A DNA stretch of 64,000 nucleotides, taken from NCBI GenBank assembly GCA_964561785.1, contig CAZLRF010000029.1, positions 1 through 64,000 on the forward strand, given 5' to 3'. The translations under genes and the position numbers were made by a program. The notes beneath the pieces were generated by a model, which was not told the DNA's origin, ran no database searches, and saw only the letters and a list, made by a program, of their open reading frames with translations. Position 1 is the stretch's first letter; every line of letters begins with the position of its first letter. This document shows positions 1-8,258 of the stretch, one piece after another. This DNA is from DATBSL01 sp964561785 (GTDB taxonomy: Bacteria; Acidobacteriota; Vicinamibacteria; Fen-336).

Positions 1-4
1 GCCC

Positions 5-50
5 CAAAAAAGAAGTGGGGGGCGAGATCGCTCTCGACCCCCCCCACTTC
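5..50 (-). terminator. Rho-independent terminator of the Lys-rich peptide gene
   Basis: An 11-bp stem pairs 12-22 with 40-50 and is extended inward by CGAG/CTCG (23-26 with 33-36). Read on the minus strand the hairpin is followed directly by a run of T (complement of the A-run at 5-11). It lies 11 bp past the stop codon of the 17-residue peptide gene, so it is a canonical intrinsic terminator in the right place and orientation. Confidence 0.85.
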
Positions 51-60
51 CCCGGGGCTC

Positions 61-114
61 TTACTTCTTCTTCTTCGCGGTCTTCTTCTTGGCCGCCTTC
101 TTCTTCGCAGGCAT
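61..114 (-). CDS. 17-residue Lys/Ala-rich basic peptide (histone H1-tail-like)
   Basis: The minus strand reads MPAKKKAAKKKTAKKKK followed by TAA. Eleven of 17 residues are lysine and none is acidic, like the C-terminal tails of bacterial histone H1-like proteins, so nucleic-acid binding is a reasonable inference but is not shown. The gene has a purine-rich Shine-Dalgarno region (AAAGGGGGGATC) about 7 nt before the ATG. It also has a consensus-like promoter at 204-232 and an intrinsic terminator at 5-50, which argues for a real, independently transcribed gene rather than a chance Lys tract. The codons are almost all AAG with no frameshift noise. It could instead be the degraded tail of a longer H1-like gene. 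Confidence 0.6.
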   Translation of the reverse strand: MPAKKKAAKKKTAKKKK

Positions 115-451
115 CGAGGTGATCCCCCCTTTCAGTCCAAGGATGGACGGTGGAAGCCCTCTTTCAACCTAAAGGGTCTCAAAGGGCTTCGCATACTAGC
201 GGTAGGGTAGGAACGCCCCTCACCCTTGTCAAGCACTTTCTGGTCGTCGAGGCTCCGATGGTCCACGCATGGAGAGGCTTAGGCTGTGCACGTCGGTGTG
301 GAAATCTCTCAAAGTAGCTCCAGGAGCCAGTTTGCAGGACGACCTTTCGCGAACTCACTGTCCCGAAGTGCCTTCCGTCGCGGACGACGAAAATGTGGGA
401 GACCGGTGGAGACGGCGCGTTCTTATATGGTAGTTGGAATATGCGCACGCG
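115..451. other. Intergenic region holding the peptide-gene promoter
   Basis: This 337-bp gap separates the TPR protein from the Lys-rich peptide gene and is clearly less GC-rich than its surroundings. Apart from the minus-strand promoter at 204-232 and the peptide ribosome binding site I see no convincing reading frame. A second AT-rich patch at 423-440 (TTATATGG) lies just past the stop of the TPR gene and has no assigned role. Confidence 0.5.
204..232 (-). promoter_or_regulatory. Sigma70-type promoter of the Lys-rich peptide gene
   Basis: On the minus strand TTGACA (232-227) is separated by exactly 17 nt from TACCCT (209-204). Expected transcription would start near 197, giving an 80-nt leader before the ATG at 114. 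Confidence 0.65.
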
Positions 452-1903
452 TCATTCCTCGAGCGGCGGGCGATCGGGGAGGGTGGCGCGGGGGTCGAGG
501 CGGAGGATCGCCGCCGCGGCCGCCGCACGCACCGCGGCGCGTCCGAGCGGCTCCTCCCACGCGCGGCGCCACTCGGCGAGCGCGGCGTCCGTCTCCCCGA
601 GCGCCTCGAGCGCCTGGGCGAGCACCACGCGCGCCGCCGGGCGCAGGCCGGGGTCCGCCGCCGCGTCGAGGACCCCGCGGGCGAGCTCGCGCGCGGCCCG
701 CGCCCGCCCCTCGCGCAGGCTCGCGCGCGCCGCGCACAGGCGCGCCTCCTCGCTCGCGGGGTGCGTGCGGAAGGCGTCGAGGCACGCGGCCTGCGCCCCC
801 TCCTCGTCGCCCCGCTCCGCGAGCCGCCGCGAGAGGGCGAGGAGAGCCGCGCTCTTCGCCTCGGGGGAGAGCGGCGGCGCGGCGAGCGCGCGCGCCCGCG
901 CGAGGACGCGGTCGCGCCGCTCGGCCACCCAGGCCGCGCCGGGCACGTCGCGCACCTCTCGCGCCGCCGCCGCCGCCTCCTCGACCCGCAGGTCGCCGAG
1001 GAGGGCGGAGGCGAGCAGCGCCCCCGCCATGTCCGCCACGACCGGCTGGTAGTTCGCATGGCCGCCCCGGTGCGCGGCGGAGCGGACCTCGCGCGCCACC
1101 GCCGCGCTCTCGGGCCACAGCCCCATGTCGTCGCCGAGGAGCTGCGCGAGCTTGAGCCCCCACAGGGGCCAGCCGGGGTGGCGCTCGCGCATCGAGCGGA
1201 TCCAGCCGACGGCGCGGTCGGGCCGGCGCTCGAAGTACGAGTGGATGTCGTACATCTGCACCCGCGCCTCCTCGTCGTGGAAGAGGCTGCCGCCGCGCGC
1301 GACGCGCGCGATGCGCTCGAGGCCCCGCTCCCGGTCGCCCCCGGGGATGCGGAGCAGGAACGCGACGACCTTGAAGAAGCGGGGCAGGGTGTCGGCGTAG
1401 TAGTCGTACAGGCCGAGCCCGAAGTCGAGGTCGAGCACCGCCGGCCCCGACTCGCGGGCGGCGGCGAGGGCCTCGCGCATGCGCACCGCCTCGCGCGAGG
1501 CGGGACCGCGCTCCCAGCGGAACAGGTGCAGGCGGCTCTTCACGCCGTGGGCGGCGCCGCGGGCGAGCCGCGCCCGGGCGTCGCGGGGGTCCTTGCCGAG
1601 CGCGGCCTCCGCGAGGGAGAGCGCGCGGTCGGCGAGGGCGAGGACCGCCGCGTCGTGGGCGCGGCTGCGCGGATCCTGCTCGAGCCGCCACTCGAGGGCC
1701 AGGGCCTGCAGGTACGGCAGCACGGGGTCCTCCGGGTGCCGACGCGCGAGACGATCGAGCTCCTCCTCCGCCCGGTGGAACTCGCCGTCGTAGACGCGGG
1801 AGAGCGCGGCCCGCGCCTCGTCGTCCTGCGGCCGGCCGGGGCCCGCCGGCTCCTCGGAGCCGGCCGCCACCGCCGCCGCGAGGACGAAAACCGCCAGCCG
1901 CAA
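452..1903 (-). CDS. Secreted tetratricopeptide-repeat protein, function unknown
   Basis: 483 residues. The N-terminus (MRLAVFVLAAAVAAGSEEP) is a signal peptide with a short hydrophobic core, so the protein should be exported. The rest is Ala/Arg-rich helical repeat: TPR-like pairs appear near residues 35-110 and again at 250-440, around a conserved-looking block containing LYDYYADTLPRFF and a GGDRERGL segment near residues 175-200. The start is a TTG preceded by GAGGAG and lies 9 bp after the ddl stop, so it is probably the second gene of a ddl operon. No catalytic motif is visible. TPR proteins of this type usually act as scaffolds in the envelope; the specific role is unknown. Confidence 0.8.
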   Translation of the reverse strand: MRLAVFVLAAAVAAGSEEPAGPGRPQDDEARAALSRVYDGEFHRAEEELDRLARRHPEDPVLPYLQALALEWRLEQDPRSRAHDAAVLALADRALSLAEAALGKDPRDARARLARGAAHGVKSRLHLFRWERGPASREAVRMREALAAARESGPAVLDLDFGLGLYDYYADTLPRFFKVVAFLLRIPGGDRERGLERIARVARGGSLFHDEEARVQMYDIHSYFERRPDRAVGWIRSMRERHPGWPLWGLKLAQLLGDDMGLWPESAAVAREVRSAAHRGGHANYQPVVADMAGALLASALLGDLRVEEAAAAAREVRDVPGAAWVAERRDRVLARARALAAPPLSPEAKSAALLALSRRLAERGDEEGAQAACLDAFRTHPASEEARLCAARASLREGRARAARELARGVLDAAADPGLRPAARVVLAQALEALGETDAALAEWRRAWEEPLGRAAVRAAAAAAILRLDPRATLPDRPPLEE

Positions 1904-1912
1904 CCCCGCTCC

Positions 1913-2980
1913 TCAGGCGCCGTAGTCCGTGCGCAGGCGCTCGCGTGCGGCGTGGCGCTCGATCCCGAGCGCCACCAGCCGCCCGAGCAGCTCCTCGAAC
2001 GGGACGCCGCTCGCCTCCCACAGCTTGGGGTACATGCTGATCGACGTGAAGCCGGGGAGGGTGTTGATCTCGTTGACGAGGAGCCGGCCGCTTCCCCGCT
2101 CGAGGAAGAAGTCGACCCGGGCGAGCCCCGCCGCGTCCACCGCCCGGAAGGCGGCCTGGCCCAGCCGCCGCACCTCCTCCGCGGTCGAGGGGTCGAGCCG
2201 CGCCGGGACGTGGAGCTCGGTCCGGCTCGCGGCCGAGTACTTGGAGTCGTAGTCGTAGAACTCGCGGTCGGGGACGATCTCGCCGGGCACCGACGCCTCG
2301 GCGTCGTCGTTGCCGAGGATGGCGACCTCGATCTCCCGCGCGTCGACCCCCGCCTCCACGATCACCTTGCGGTCGTAGGCGAAGGCGGCGTCGAGGGCGG
2401 GGCCGAGGTCCTCTCTCGTCTTGACCTTGGCGACGCCGACGCTCGAGCCGAGGTTCGCGGGCTTGACGAACACCGGCAGGGAGAGCTCCTCGAGGACGCG
2501 CGCCTCCTCGGCGCCGTCGCGCCGAAGGAGCGTGCGGTGCTCCACCTGGGGCAGTCCCGCCCGCGCGAAGAGGGCCTTCATCATGGACTTGTCCATCGAG
2601 GCGGCCGAGGCGGCGACCCCCGCGCCGACGTAGGGCACCGAGGCGAGCTCGAAGAGCCCCTGCACGGTCCCGTCCTCTCCGTACGTGCCGTGCAGGACGG
2701 GGAAGAAGACGTCGGGCCGAGCGAGCACCCGCGCGTCCTCGAGCCTTCGCAGGCGGCCCGAGTCCCCGGGAGAGGGGGCGAGGAAGACGGGCTCGCCTCC
2801 CTCGGGCTGCGGCGTCTCCCCCTCCTGGAGGAGCCAGCGTCCCGCCTTGTCGACGAGCACGCACCGCACGTGGTGGCGGCCGCGCAGCCCCGTGGCCACC
2901 GACGCGGCGGAGCGCAGGCTCACCTCGTGCTCGCCCGAGCGCCCGCCGAAGAGAAGAGCCACCTCGAGCCGCTCGGTCAT
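1913..2980 (-). CDS. ddl: D-alanine--D-alanine ligase
   Basis: 355 residues, normal family length. It makes the D-Ala-D-Ala dipeptide for peptidoglycan precursors in the cytoplasm. The N-terminal LLFGGRSGEHEVSLRSA motif is diagnostic of Ddl. The ATP-grasp part contains FVKPANLGSSVGV, a second acidic cluster (AREIEVAILGN) and the C-terminal metal-binding segment LARVDFFLE...LLVNEINTLPGFT, followed by the expected SMYPKLWEASG. A minus-strand hexamer TAGACT ends 8 nt before the ATG with no Shine-Dalgarno, so the transcript is probably leaderless. It is divergent from tgt and shares a 26-bp promoter gap with it. Confidence 0.95.
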   Translation of the reverse strand: MTERLEVALLFGGRSGEHEVSLRSAASVATGLRGRHHVRCVLVDKAGRWLLQEGETPQPEGGEPVFLAPSPGDSGRLRRLEDARVLARPDVFFPVLHGTYGEDGTVQGLFELASVPYVGAGVAASAASMDKSMMKALFARAGLPQVEHRTLLRRDGAEEARVLEELSLPVFVKPANLGSSVGVAKVKTREDLGPALDAAFAYDRKVIVEAGVDAREIEVAILGNDDAEASVPGEIVPDREFYDYDSKYSAASRTELHVPARLDPSTAEEVRRLGQAAFRAVDAAGLARVDFFLERGSGRLLVNEINTLPGFTSISMYPKLWEASGVPFEELLGRLVALGIERHAARERLRTDYGA

Positions 2981-2988
2981 GGGCGAGA

Positions 2989-2997
2989 GTCTATACT
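2989..2997. promoter_or_regulatory. Overlapping divergent -10 elements for ddl and tgt
   Basis: The palindrome-like GAGTCTATACTC (2986-2997) offers TATACT on the plus strand (2992-2997, 9 nt before the tgt ATG) and TAGACT on the minus strand (2994-2989, 8 nt before the ddl ATG). One AT patch therefore appears to serve both directions. No clear -35 is visible on either side. Confidence 0.5.
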
Positions 2998-3006
2998 CGC
3001 TGCCCC

Positions 3007-4146
3007 ATGGCCGGATTCTCGTTCACGGTGGAGTCCCGCGACGGCCGCGCCCGCGCCGGGCGCCTCCTCACCCCGCACGGCGAGGCCGAGACGCCGATGT
3101 TCATGCCGGTGGGCACGGCGGGCGCGGTGAAGGCCGTCCTCCACCGGGACCTGCGCGAGATGGGGGCCCGCTTCATCCTCGCGAACACCTACCACCTGAT
3201 GCTCCGCCCGGGCGACGCGCTCGTTCTCCGGCTCGGGGGGCTCCACGGCTTCACCGGCTGGGACGGGCCATTCCTCACCGACAGCGGCGGCTATCAGGTC
3301 TTCTCGCTCGCGGCCCTGCGCCGGCTCGACGAGGAGGGAGTGCGCTTCCAGAGCCACATCGACGGCACCGCGCACCTGCTCTCCCCGGAGCGGTCGATGG
3401 AGGTCCAGCAGAACCTGGGGGCGGACGTGGCGATGGCCTTCGACGAGTGCCCGCCGGGGGACGCCCCCCGCGAGGCCGTGGCGGAGGCGACCGCCCGCAC
3501 GACCCGCTGGGCCAGGCGCAGCCGCGACGCCCACCGGCGGGCCGACCAGTGGCTGTTCGGGATCGTCCAGGGCGGGGTCCACCTCGACCTGAGGGAGACG
3601 AGCGCGCGCGAGCTCCTCGCCCTCGACTTCCCGGGCTACGCGGTGGGAGGCCTCTCCGTGGGCGAGCCCAAGCCGGGCCGGGACCGCGTCCTCGAGCACC
3701 TCGAGGCGATCCTCCCGCCGGACAGGCCCCGCTACCTGATGGGGGTCGGCACGCCGGAGGACATCATCGACGCCGTGGCCCGCGGGATCGACATGTTCGA
3801 CTGCGTGCTGCCCACCCGCAACGCCAGGAACGGCCAGCTCTTCACGAGCCGGGGGCGGCTGTCGATCCGCAACGCCCGCTTCCGGGACGACCCGCGACCG
3901 CCGGACCCGGACTGCCCCTGCCCCACCTGCCGCACGACGAGCCGCGCCTACCTGCGCCACCTGCACCAGGCGGGCGAGATGGGGGCGGCGACCCTCGCCT
4001 CCGTCCACAACCTCTTCTACTACCTTGACATGATGAGGGCGATGCGGCAGAGTATCCGTTTGTGTCGCTTCGAGGAGTGGCGGGAGAAGACCCTGCGCCG
4101 CCTCGCGGCCACCGAAGAGGACGGGTCGTCGCGCGAACGCTCCTGA
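3007..4146 (+). CDS. tgt: Queuine tRNA-ribosyltransferase
   Basis: 379 residues. It exchanges guanine-34 for preQ1 in GUN-anticodon tRNAs. The substrate-binding and nucleophile regions are present (FLTDSGGYQVFSLA, FDECPP, GIVQGG, VGGLSVGEPK, and the IDMFDCVLPTRNARNG segment). The C-terminal zinc site CxCxxC (DCPCPTC) is followed by a distal His in ASVHNLFYY. It leads the tgt-yajC-secD-secF run, an order common in many bacteria. The start sits 9 nt after TATACT, consistent with a leaderless or very short-leader message. Confidence 0.97.
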   Translation: MAGFSFTVESRDGRARAGRLLTPHGEAETPMFMPVGTAGAVKAVLHRDLREMGARFILANTYHLMLRPGDALVLRLGGLHGFTGWDGPFLTDSGGYQVFSLAALRRLDEEGVRFQSHIDGTAHLLSPERSMEVQQNLGADVAMAFDECPPGDAPREAVAEATARTTRWARRSRDAHRRADQWLFGIVQGGVHLDLRETSARELLALDFPGYAVGGLSVGEPKPGRDRVLEHLEAILPPDRPRYLMGVGTPEDIIDAVARGIDMFDCVLPTRNARNGQLFTSRGRLSIRNARFRDDPRPPDPDCPCPTCRTTSRAYLRHLHQAGEMGAATLASVHNLFYYLDMMRAMRQSIRLCRFEEWREKTLRRLAATEEDGSSRERS

Positions 4147-4206
4147 CGAGCCCCCGCCGCCCGTCCGCATAGCGAGAGAACCCGGAACAGCGGACTGCCC
4201 GGAGAC

Positions 4207-4548
4207 ATGACCGCCATGGCCGACCCCCGCCTCGTCCTCGCCCTCGCCGGGCCCTCCCGCCCGGGCGAGCCCAACCCCCTCGCCAGCCTGGTGATGATGG
4301 GGCTGATCTTCGCGATCTTCTACTTCGTGCTCATCCTCCCGATGCGGCGCAAGCAGAAGAAGCTCGAGGAGCTCGTCAAGCAGCTCAAGGCGGGCGACCG
4401 CGTGGTCCTCAACGCCGGCATCTTCGGCACGATCGTGGGCGTCGAGGACGACGCCTTCCTCGTCCGCGTGGACGACAAGACCAGGATCAAGGTCCTCAAG
4501 AGCGCCGTGGCCGGCCTGGCGCCGGGGGCCGAGAAGACGGAGAAGTGA
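4207..4548 (+). CDS. yajC: Sec translocon accessory subunit YajC
   Basis: 113 residues with one N-terminal membrane span (about residues 24-45, LVMMGLIFAIFYFVLILP), then the family signature MRRKQKKLEELVKQLKAGDRVVL and a small soluble beta domain. YajC associates with SecDF and YidC at the inner membrane. The stop TGA overlaps the secD ATG by one base (TGATG), indicating coupled translation. The start could be the ATG at 4207 or at 4216; GGAG lies only 4 nt before the first and about 11 nt before the second. Confidence 0.93.
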   Translation: MTAMADPRLVLALAGPSRPGEPNPLASLVMMGLIFAIFYFVLILPMRRKQKKLEELVKQLKAGDRVVLNAGIFGTIVGVEDDAFLVRVDDKTRIKVLKSAVAGLAPGAEKTEK

Positions 4549-6194
4549 TGCCTCCCGCCCTGCAGAACCCCGTGACCCTCTGGCTCCTGCTGACCGCCGC
4601 CCTCGCCGGGCTCGTCTACGCCTTCATGCGCCCGGAGCTGCGCTGGAAGGCGATCGGCTACGGGTCGTTCCTCCTCGCGTGCGCGGTGGCGATCTGGCCC
4701 CCCTACGAGCGGGACGGCGTCCCCGGGCGGATCAAGCTCGGCCTCGACCTGCGCGGGGGCATCCACCTCGTCCTCCAGGTCGTCGTCGAGGACGCGCTCA
4801 ACGCGACCGTCGACGACGCGGTCACGACCGCCCGCGATCAGGCCACGCGCAAGGGCATCCAGTTCGGCGCGGTCACCCGCGTCTCGCCGACGTCCTTCTC
4901 GGTGGAGGGGACCGAGCCGGCCCGGGTGAAGGACATGCGCGACGTGCTGCGCGACTACTTCCGGGGCAGCTGGGAGGTGCGCGAGTCGGGGGAGGGCAAG
5001 TTCACGGTCGAGATGACCGAGCTCTACCAGCGCCAGCTCAAGGACCAGACCGTCCAGGAGGCCCAGCGCACGCTCGAGCGCCGGGTGAACGCCCTCGGCG
5101 TCGCCGAGCCCATCATCGCGGTCCAGGGCGGCCGCGGCGACCAGATCCTCGTCCAGCTCCCCGGGGTGACCGACGTCGAGCAGGCCAAGCGCATCATCAA
5201 GACGACGGCGCAGCTCTCGCTCAAGCTCGTCGAGAGCTCCGCGGCGAGCCCGGAGACCCTCCTCCAGGGCACGGGGGGCAAGGTCCCCGACAACATGGAG
5301 ATGCTGTCCGGCCCGAGCGACACGCCGGGCCAGCCCACGTACTACCTCGTGCGCCGGGAGGCGATGATCACCGGGCGCGACCTCAAGAGCGCCCGGGTCG
5401 GGGTGGACGAGTCGAACCAGCCCCAGATCAACTTCTCCCTGAACGCTCTCGCCACCGACAGGTTCTCCCGGGAGACCGGCCGCAACATCGGCCGCCAGCT
5501 CGCGATCGTCCTCGACGGCACCGTCTACTCGGCCCCCGTCATCCAGAGCAAGCTCGGGTCGGACAACCGGATCACCGGCCGCTTCACCACCCAGGAGGCG
5601 GACGAGCTCGCGAAGATCCTCAAGGCGGGGGCGCTGCCCGCCACCCTGCGCTACCTGCAGGAGCTCACGGTGGGCGCCTCGCTCGGGCGCGACTCGATCC
5701 GGGACGGCGTGAGGGCCTCGATCGCGGCCATGGCGTTCATCGCGATCTTCATGCTCGTCTACTACCGCTTCTCCGGCCTCAACGCGGTGGTCGCCCTCGC
5801 CGCGAACCTCCTCATCGTCCTCGCCGCGCTCGCCTACTCGAACGCGACGCTCACCCTGCCCGGGATCGCCGGGATCATCCTCACCGTGGGCGTCGGCGTC
5901 GACACGAACGTTCTCGTGTTCGAGAGGATCCGCGAGGAGCTGCGCAACGGCAAGACGGTGCGGGCGGCCATCCAGAACGGGTTCGACCGGGTCTGGATCA
6001 CGATCCTCGACACCCACGCGACCGCGCTCATCGCCGCCGCCTTCCTCTTCCAGTTCGGGACCGGGCCCATCAAGGGCTTCGCGGTCACCCTCGTGATCGG
6101 CCTCGTGGCGAACGTGTTCGCCTCGTACTTCGTCAGCAAGTTCCTCTTCGAGTGGGTGCTCGGCAAGCGCCACGTCGAGAGCCTGAGCATCTAG
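4548..6194 (+). CDS. secD: Protein translocase subunit SecD
   Basis: 548 residues from the ATG that overlaps the yajC stop; an in-frame GTG lies one codon earlier. It uses the proton gradient to complete export through SecYEG. Visible features are an N-terminal membrane span, the GLDLRGGIHLVLQV motif opening the P1 periplasmic domain, the LERRVNALGVAEP repeat, and five C-terminal membrane helices with the RND-like VGVGVDTNVLVFERIREE motif carrying the conserved Asp. It is followed 9 bp later by secF. Confidence 0.97.
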   Translation: MPPALQNPVTLWLLLTAALAGLVYAFMRPELRWKAIGYGSFLLACAVAIWPPYERDGVPGRIKLGLDLRGGIHLVLQVVVEDALNATVDDAVTTARDQATRKGIQFGAVTRVSPTSFSVEGTEPARVKDMRDVLRDYFRGSWEVRESGEGKFTVEMTELYQRQLKDQTVQEAQRTLERRVNALGVAEPIIAVQGGRGDQILVQLPGVTDVEQAKRIIKTTAQLSLKLVESSAASPETLLQGTGGKVPDNMEMLSGPSDTPGQPTYYLVRREAMITGRDLKSARVGVDESNQPQINFSLNALATDRFSRETGRNIGRQLAIVLDGTVYSAPVIQSKLGSDNRITGRFTTQEADELAKILKAGALPATLRYLQELTVGASLGRDSIRDGVRASIAAMAFIAIFMLVYYRFSGLNAVVALAANLLIVLAALAYSNATLTLPGIAGIILTVGVGVDTNVLVFERIREELRNGKTVRAAIQNGFDRVWITILDTHATALIAAAFLFQFGTGPIKGFAVTLVIGLVANVFASYFVSKFLFEWVLGKRHVESLSI

Positions 6195-6203
6195 GGGCCC
6201 GCC

Positions 6204-7115
6204 ATGGAGATCATCAAGAACCCGAACATCGACTTCCTGGGCAAGGCGAAGTACTTCGTGGTCCTCTCCGTCCTGGTCATCGCGGCCGGGCTGTTCTTCA
6301 TCGCCTCCGGGAAGCTGCGCTACGGGGTCGAGTTCTCCGGGGGGACCCAGCTCATCCTGAGCTTCCAGGGCCCGCCCGAGGTCGACCGGATCCGCGACGC
6401 GGTGACGAAGGTCTCCCCGGGCGCCGTGATCCAGACCTACGGGGACGCGAGGGCCAACAAGGTGCTCGTGCGCATCTCCCAGGAGGCCCCCGAAGCCGAC
6501 CTCGACGCGCCCGCCCGCGCGGTGCGCCAGGCCCTCGCCGAGACCTACGCCCAGAACCCCGTCGTCGAGTCCTCCTCGGAGATCGTCGGGCCCGTCGTGG
6601 GGGCCGAGCTGCGGCAGAAGGCGATCCTGCTCACGGTGCTCGGCCTGCTCTTCCAGCTCGTCTACATCGCCGCCCGCTTCAAGGGCGGGGTGTGGGGGGC
6701 GGGGGCCACGATCGCCGCCCTCCACGACGTGCTCGTCTGCCTCGGGTTCCTCGCCTTCTTCGGCTTCGAGATCACGCTCAACGTGATCGCGGCCCTGCTC
6801 ACCCTCGTGGGCTACAGCGTCAACGACACGATCGTCATCTTCGACCGGGCGCGGGAGAACATGCTCCACCGCCGCAAGGACTCGATGGCGAAGATCCTCA
6901 ACGACGCGCTCAACCAGACCCTCACCCGGACGATCATCTCGAACGGGACCACGTTCCTCGCCGTGCTCGGCCTGTTCCTCTTCGGGGGGGAGGTGCTCCG
7001 CGGGTTCGGCTTCACCATGGTCGTGGGCATCCTCGTCGGGACCTACTCCACCCTCTTCATCGCGGTGCCCCTGGTGAGCTGGTGGTACGCCCGGCAGGGG
7101 CGCTCCTCGGCCTAG
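6204..7115 (+). CDS. secF: Protein translocase subunit SecF
   Basis: 303 residues and the partner of SecD. The N-terminal NIDFLGKAKYFVVLS and GVEFSGGTQLILSF motifs, the SSEIVGPVVGAELRQKA segment before the membrane bundle, and GYSVNDTIVIFDRARENM in the fourth helix are all typical of SecF. The C-terminal LFGGEVLRGFGFTMVVGILVG completes the fold. It is the last gene of the tgt-yajC-secD-secF run; a GC-rich hairpin follows at 7141-7166. Confidence 0.97.
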   Translation: MEIIKNPNIDFLGKAKYFVVLSVLVIAAGLFFIASGKLRYGVEFSGGTQLILSFQGPPEVDRIRDAVTKVSPGAVIQTYGDARANKVLVRISQEAPEADLDAPARAVRQALAETYAQNPVVESSSEIVGPVVGAELRQKAILLTVLGLLFQLVYIAARFKGGVWGAGATIAALHDVLVCLGFLAFFGFEITLNVIAALLTLVGYSVNDTIVIFDRARENMLHRRKDSMAKILNDALNQTLTRTIISNGTTFLAVLGLFLFGGEVLRGFGFTMVVGILVGTYSTLFIAVPLVSWWYARQGRSSA

Positions 7116-7140
7116 GCGCCCGACCCGTGACGGCGTTTGA

Positions 7141-7166
7141 CCCCGGCGAGGGGAACGTCGCCGGGG
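7141..7166 (+). terminator. GC-rich hairpin after secF (no U-run)
   Basis: CCCCGGCGA (7141-7149) pairs perfectly with TCGCCGGGG (7158-7166) around an 8-nt loop, 25 bp past the secF stop. There is no T-run, so it may be a weak terminator or an mRNA 3' stabiliser. Confidence 0.4.
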
Positions 7167-7260
7167 CGCCCGACGTCAGCCGTATCGTCGGGGCCGTGGA
7201 GAGGCAACAACGTCAAAAGGCGTGGAGGCGGCGCCCGTCCCGGCCCGTCCCCGGGCCGGG

Positions 7261-7269
7261 TGCTAAGAT
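7261..7269 (+). promoter_or_regulatory. Extended -10 upstream of the first TonB gene
   Basis: TGCTAAGAT is an extended -10 (TG at 7261-7262, TAAGAT at 7264-7269). Exactly 7 nt separate it from the ATG at 7277, so transcription would start at or near that codon. No -35 is recognisable. Confidence 0.45.
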
Positions 7270-7276
7270 GACGCTG

Positions 7277-8107
7277 ATGACGGGCGAGACGGAGGCTCGG
7301 GCCCCGCGGCACACCCTCGGGGCGCTCGACGAGGACAACCTCTTCGCAACCGGCCTCGCTGCGTCCGCGCCTCGCCCCCGCAGCCGCTGGCAGCGCATCG
7401 GGGCCCGCCTGTCCTTCTTCGCCCACGTCGCCGTGATCGCGGCGATCGTCTTCGTCCCGATCTTCATGCCGGAGGAGCTGCCCGACCAGGGCGACCGCAG
7501 GGTCGTCTTCTTCGACCCGCCCCCTCCACCCCCGCCCCCGCTGCCCAAGGGGAGCCCCACCGTCGCCCAGAAGGCGCAGCCCGAGGCGCCCAAGCCGGTC
7601 ACGGAGAGGCCGAAGCCGGAGCTGACCGCTCCGATCGAGACGCCCCAGCCCCGGGAGACGGCCCGCCTCGAGCCCGAGGCCGGCGTCCGCCCGGAAGATC
7701 AGTTCGGCAGCCTGACCGGCTCCGACTTCGGTGACCCGCTGGGAATGGAGGAGGGCGTCGAGGGCGGGGTGGTCGGCGGCGTGCCCGGCGGGGTCCTCGG
7801 GGGCGTCCTCGGAGGCACCGGGACCGGCCCCGTCATGGACTACGACGCGGCTCCCCGGCCGATCAAGCAGACCCGGCCCCAGTACCCGGCCGAGGCCTTC
7901 GTCAAGAAGATCGAGGGCACCGTCCTCGTGGAGATCCTGATCGACACCCAGGGGCGCGTGGTGAGGGCCCGGGTCATCCAGTCGGTGCCGCTCCTCGACG
8001 CGGCCGCCCTGCAGTGCGTCTACCAGTGGGTGTTCCAGCCCGCGGTCAAGCACGGGCGTCCCGTGCCCACGATCGCCCACGCCCCCGTCCACTTCCGCAT
8101 CTTTTGA
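7277..8107 (+). CDS. Energy transducer TonB
   Basis: 276 residues. It transmits proton-motive energy from ExbBD to outer-membrane transporters. An N-terminal cytoplasmic stretch of about 40 residues precedes one membrane span (FFAHVAVIAAIVFVPIF), then a Pro-rich linker (PPPPPPPP, then Pro/Glu/Lys). A Gly-Val repeat spacer follows (GVEGGVVGGVPGGVLGGVLGG), then the C-terminal TonB domain with RPQYPAEAFVKKIEGTVLVE and VYQWVFQPAVKHGRPV. I chose the ATG at 7277 because an extended -10 ends 8 nt before it; an ATG at 7268 lies inside that -10. A nearly identical architecture follows in the next gene. Confidence 0.85.
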   Translation: MTGETEARAPRHTLGALDEDNLFATGLAASAPRPRSRWQRIGARLSFFAHVAVIAAIVFVPIFMPEELPDQGDRRVVFFDPPPPPPPPLPKGSPTVAQKAQPEAPKPVTERPKPELTAPIETPQPRETARLEPEAGVRPEDQFGSLTGSDFGDPLGMEEGVEGGVVGGVPGGVLGGVLGGTGTGPVMDYDAAPRPIKQTRPQYPAEAFVKKIEGTVLVEILIDTQGRVVRARVIQSVPLLDAAALQCVYQWVFQPAVKHGRPVPTIAHAPVHFRIF

Positions 8108-8170
8108 TCGTCACCCGGGAACCCCGAGGCCGCGCCGGGTGTCGAAACGGAGGCGAGGGGGACCGTCGTC

Positions 8171-8200
8171 TTGACACCCTCGGAAGCCGGGAGATAGAAT
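8171..8200 (+). promoter_or_regulatory. Near-consensus promoter of the tonB-exbB-exbD-exbD operon
   Basis: TTGACA (8171-8176) and TAGAAT (8195-8200) are 18 nt apart, 59 bp before the second TonB gene. This is among the best sigma70-type matches in the window. Confidence 0.7.
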
Positions 8201-8258
8201 CCGCGCTTCTCGCCGAAGAGGCGACTTCTCACGGCCAAAGTGTCAGAAGGGGCGGAGA

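Noticed and set aside
434..3130. Long plus-strand frame opposite the TPR and ddl genes
   Set aside because: Antisense shadow: low-complexity Arg/Glu/Ala translation, while the minus strand has the full Ddl motifs.
4679..7276. Upstream extension of the first TonB reading frame through secD and secF
   Set aside because: The translation is an out-of-frame shadow. The TonB protein begins with the short cytoplasmic segment before its membrane helix.
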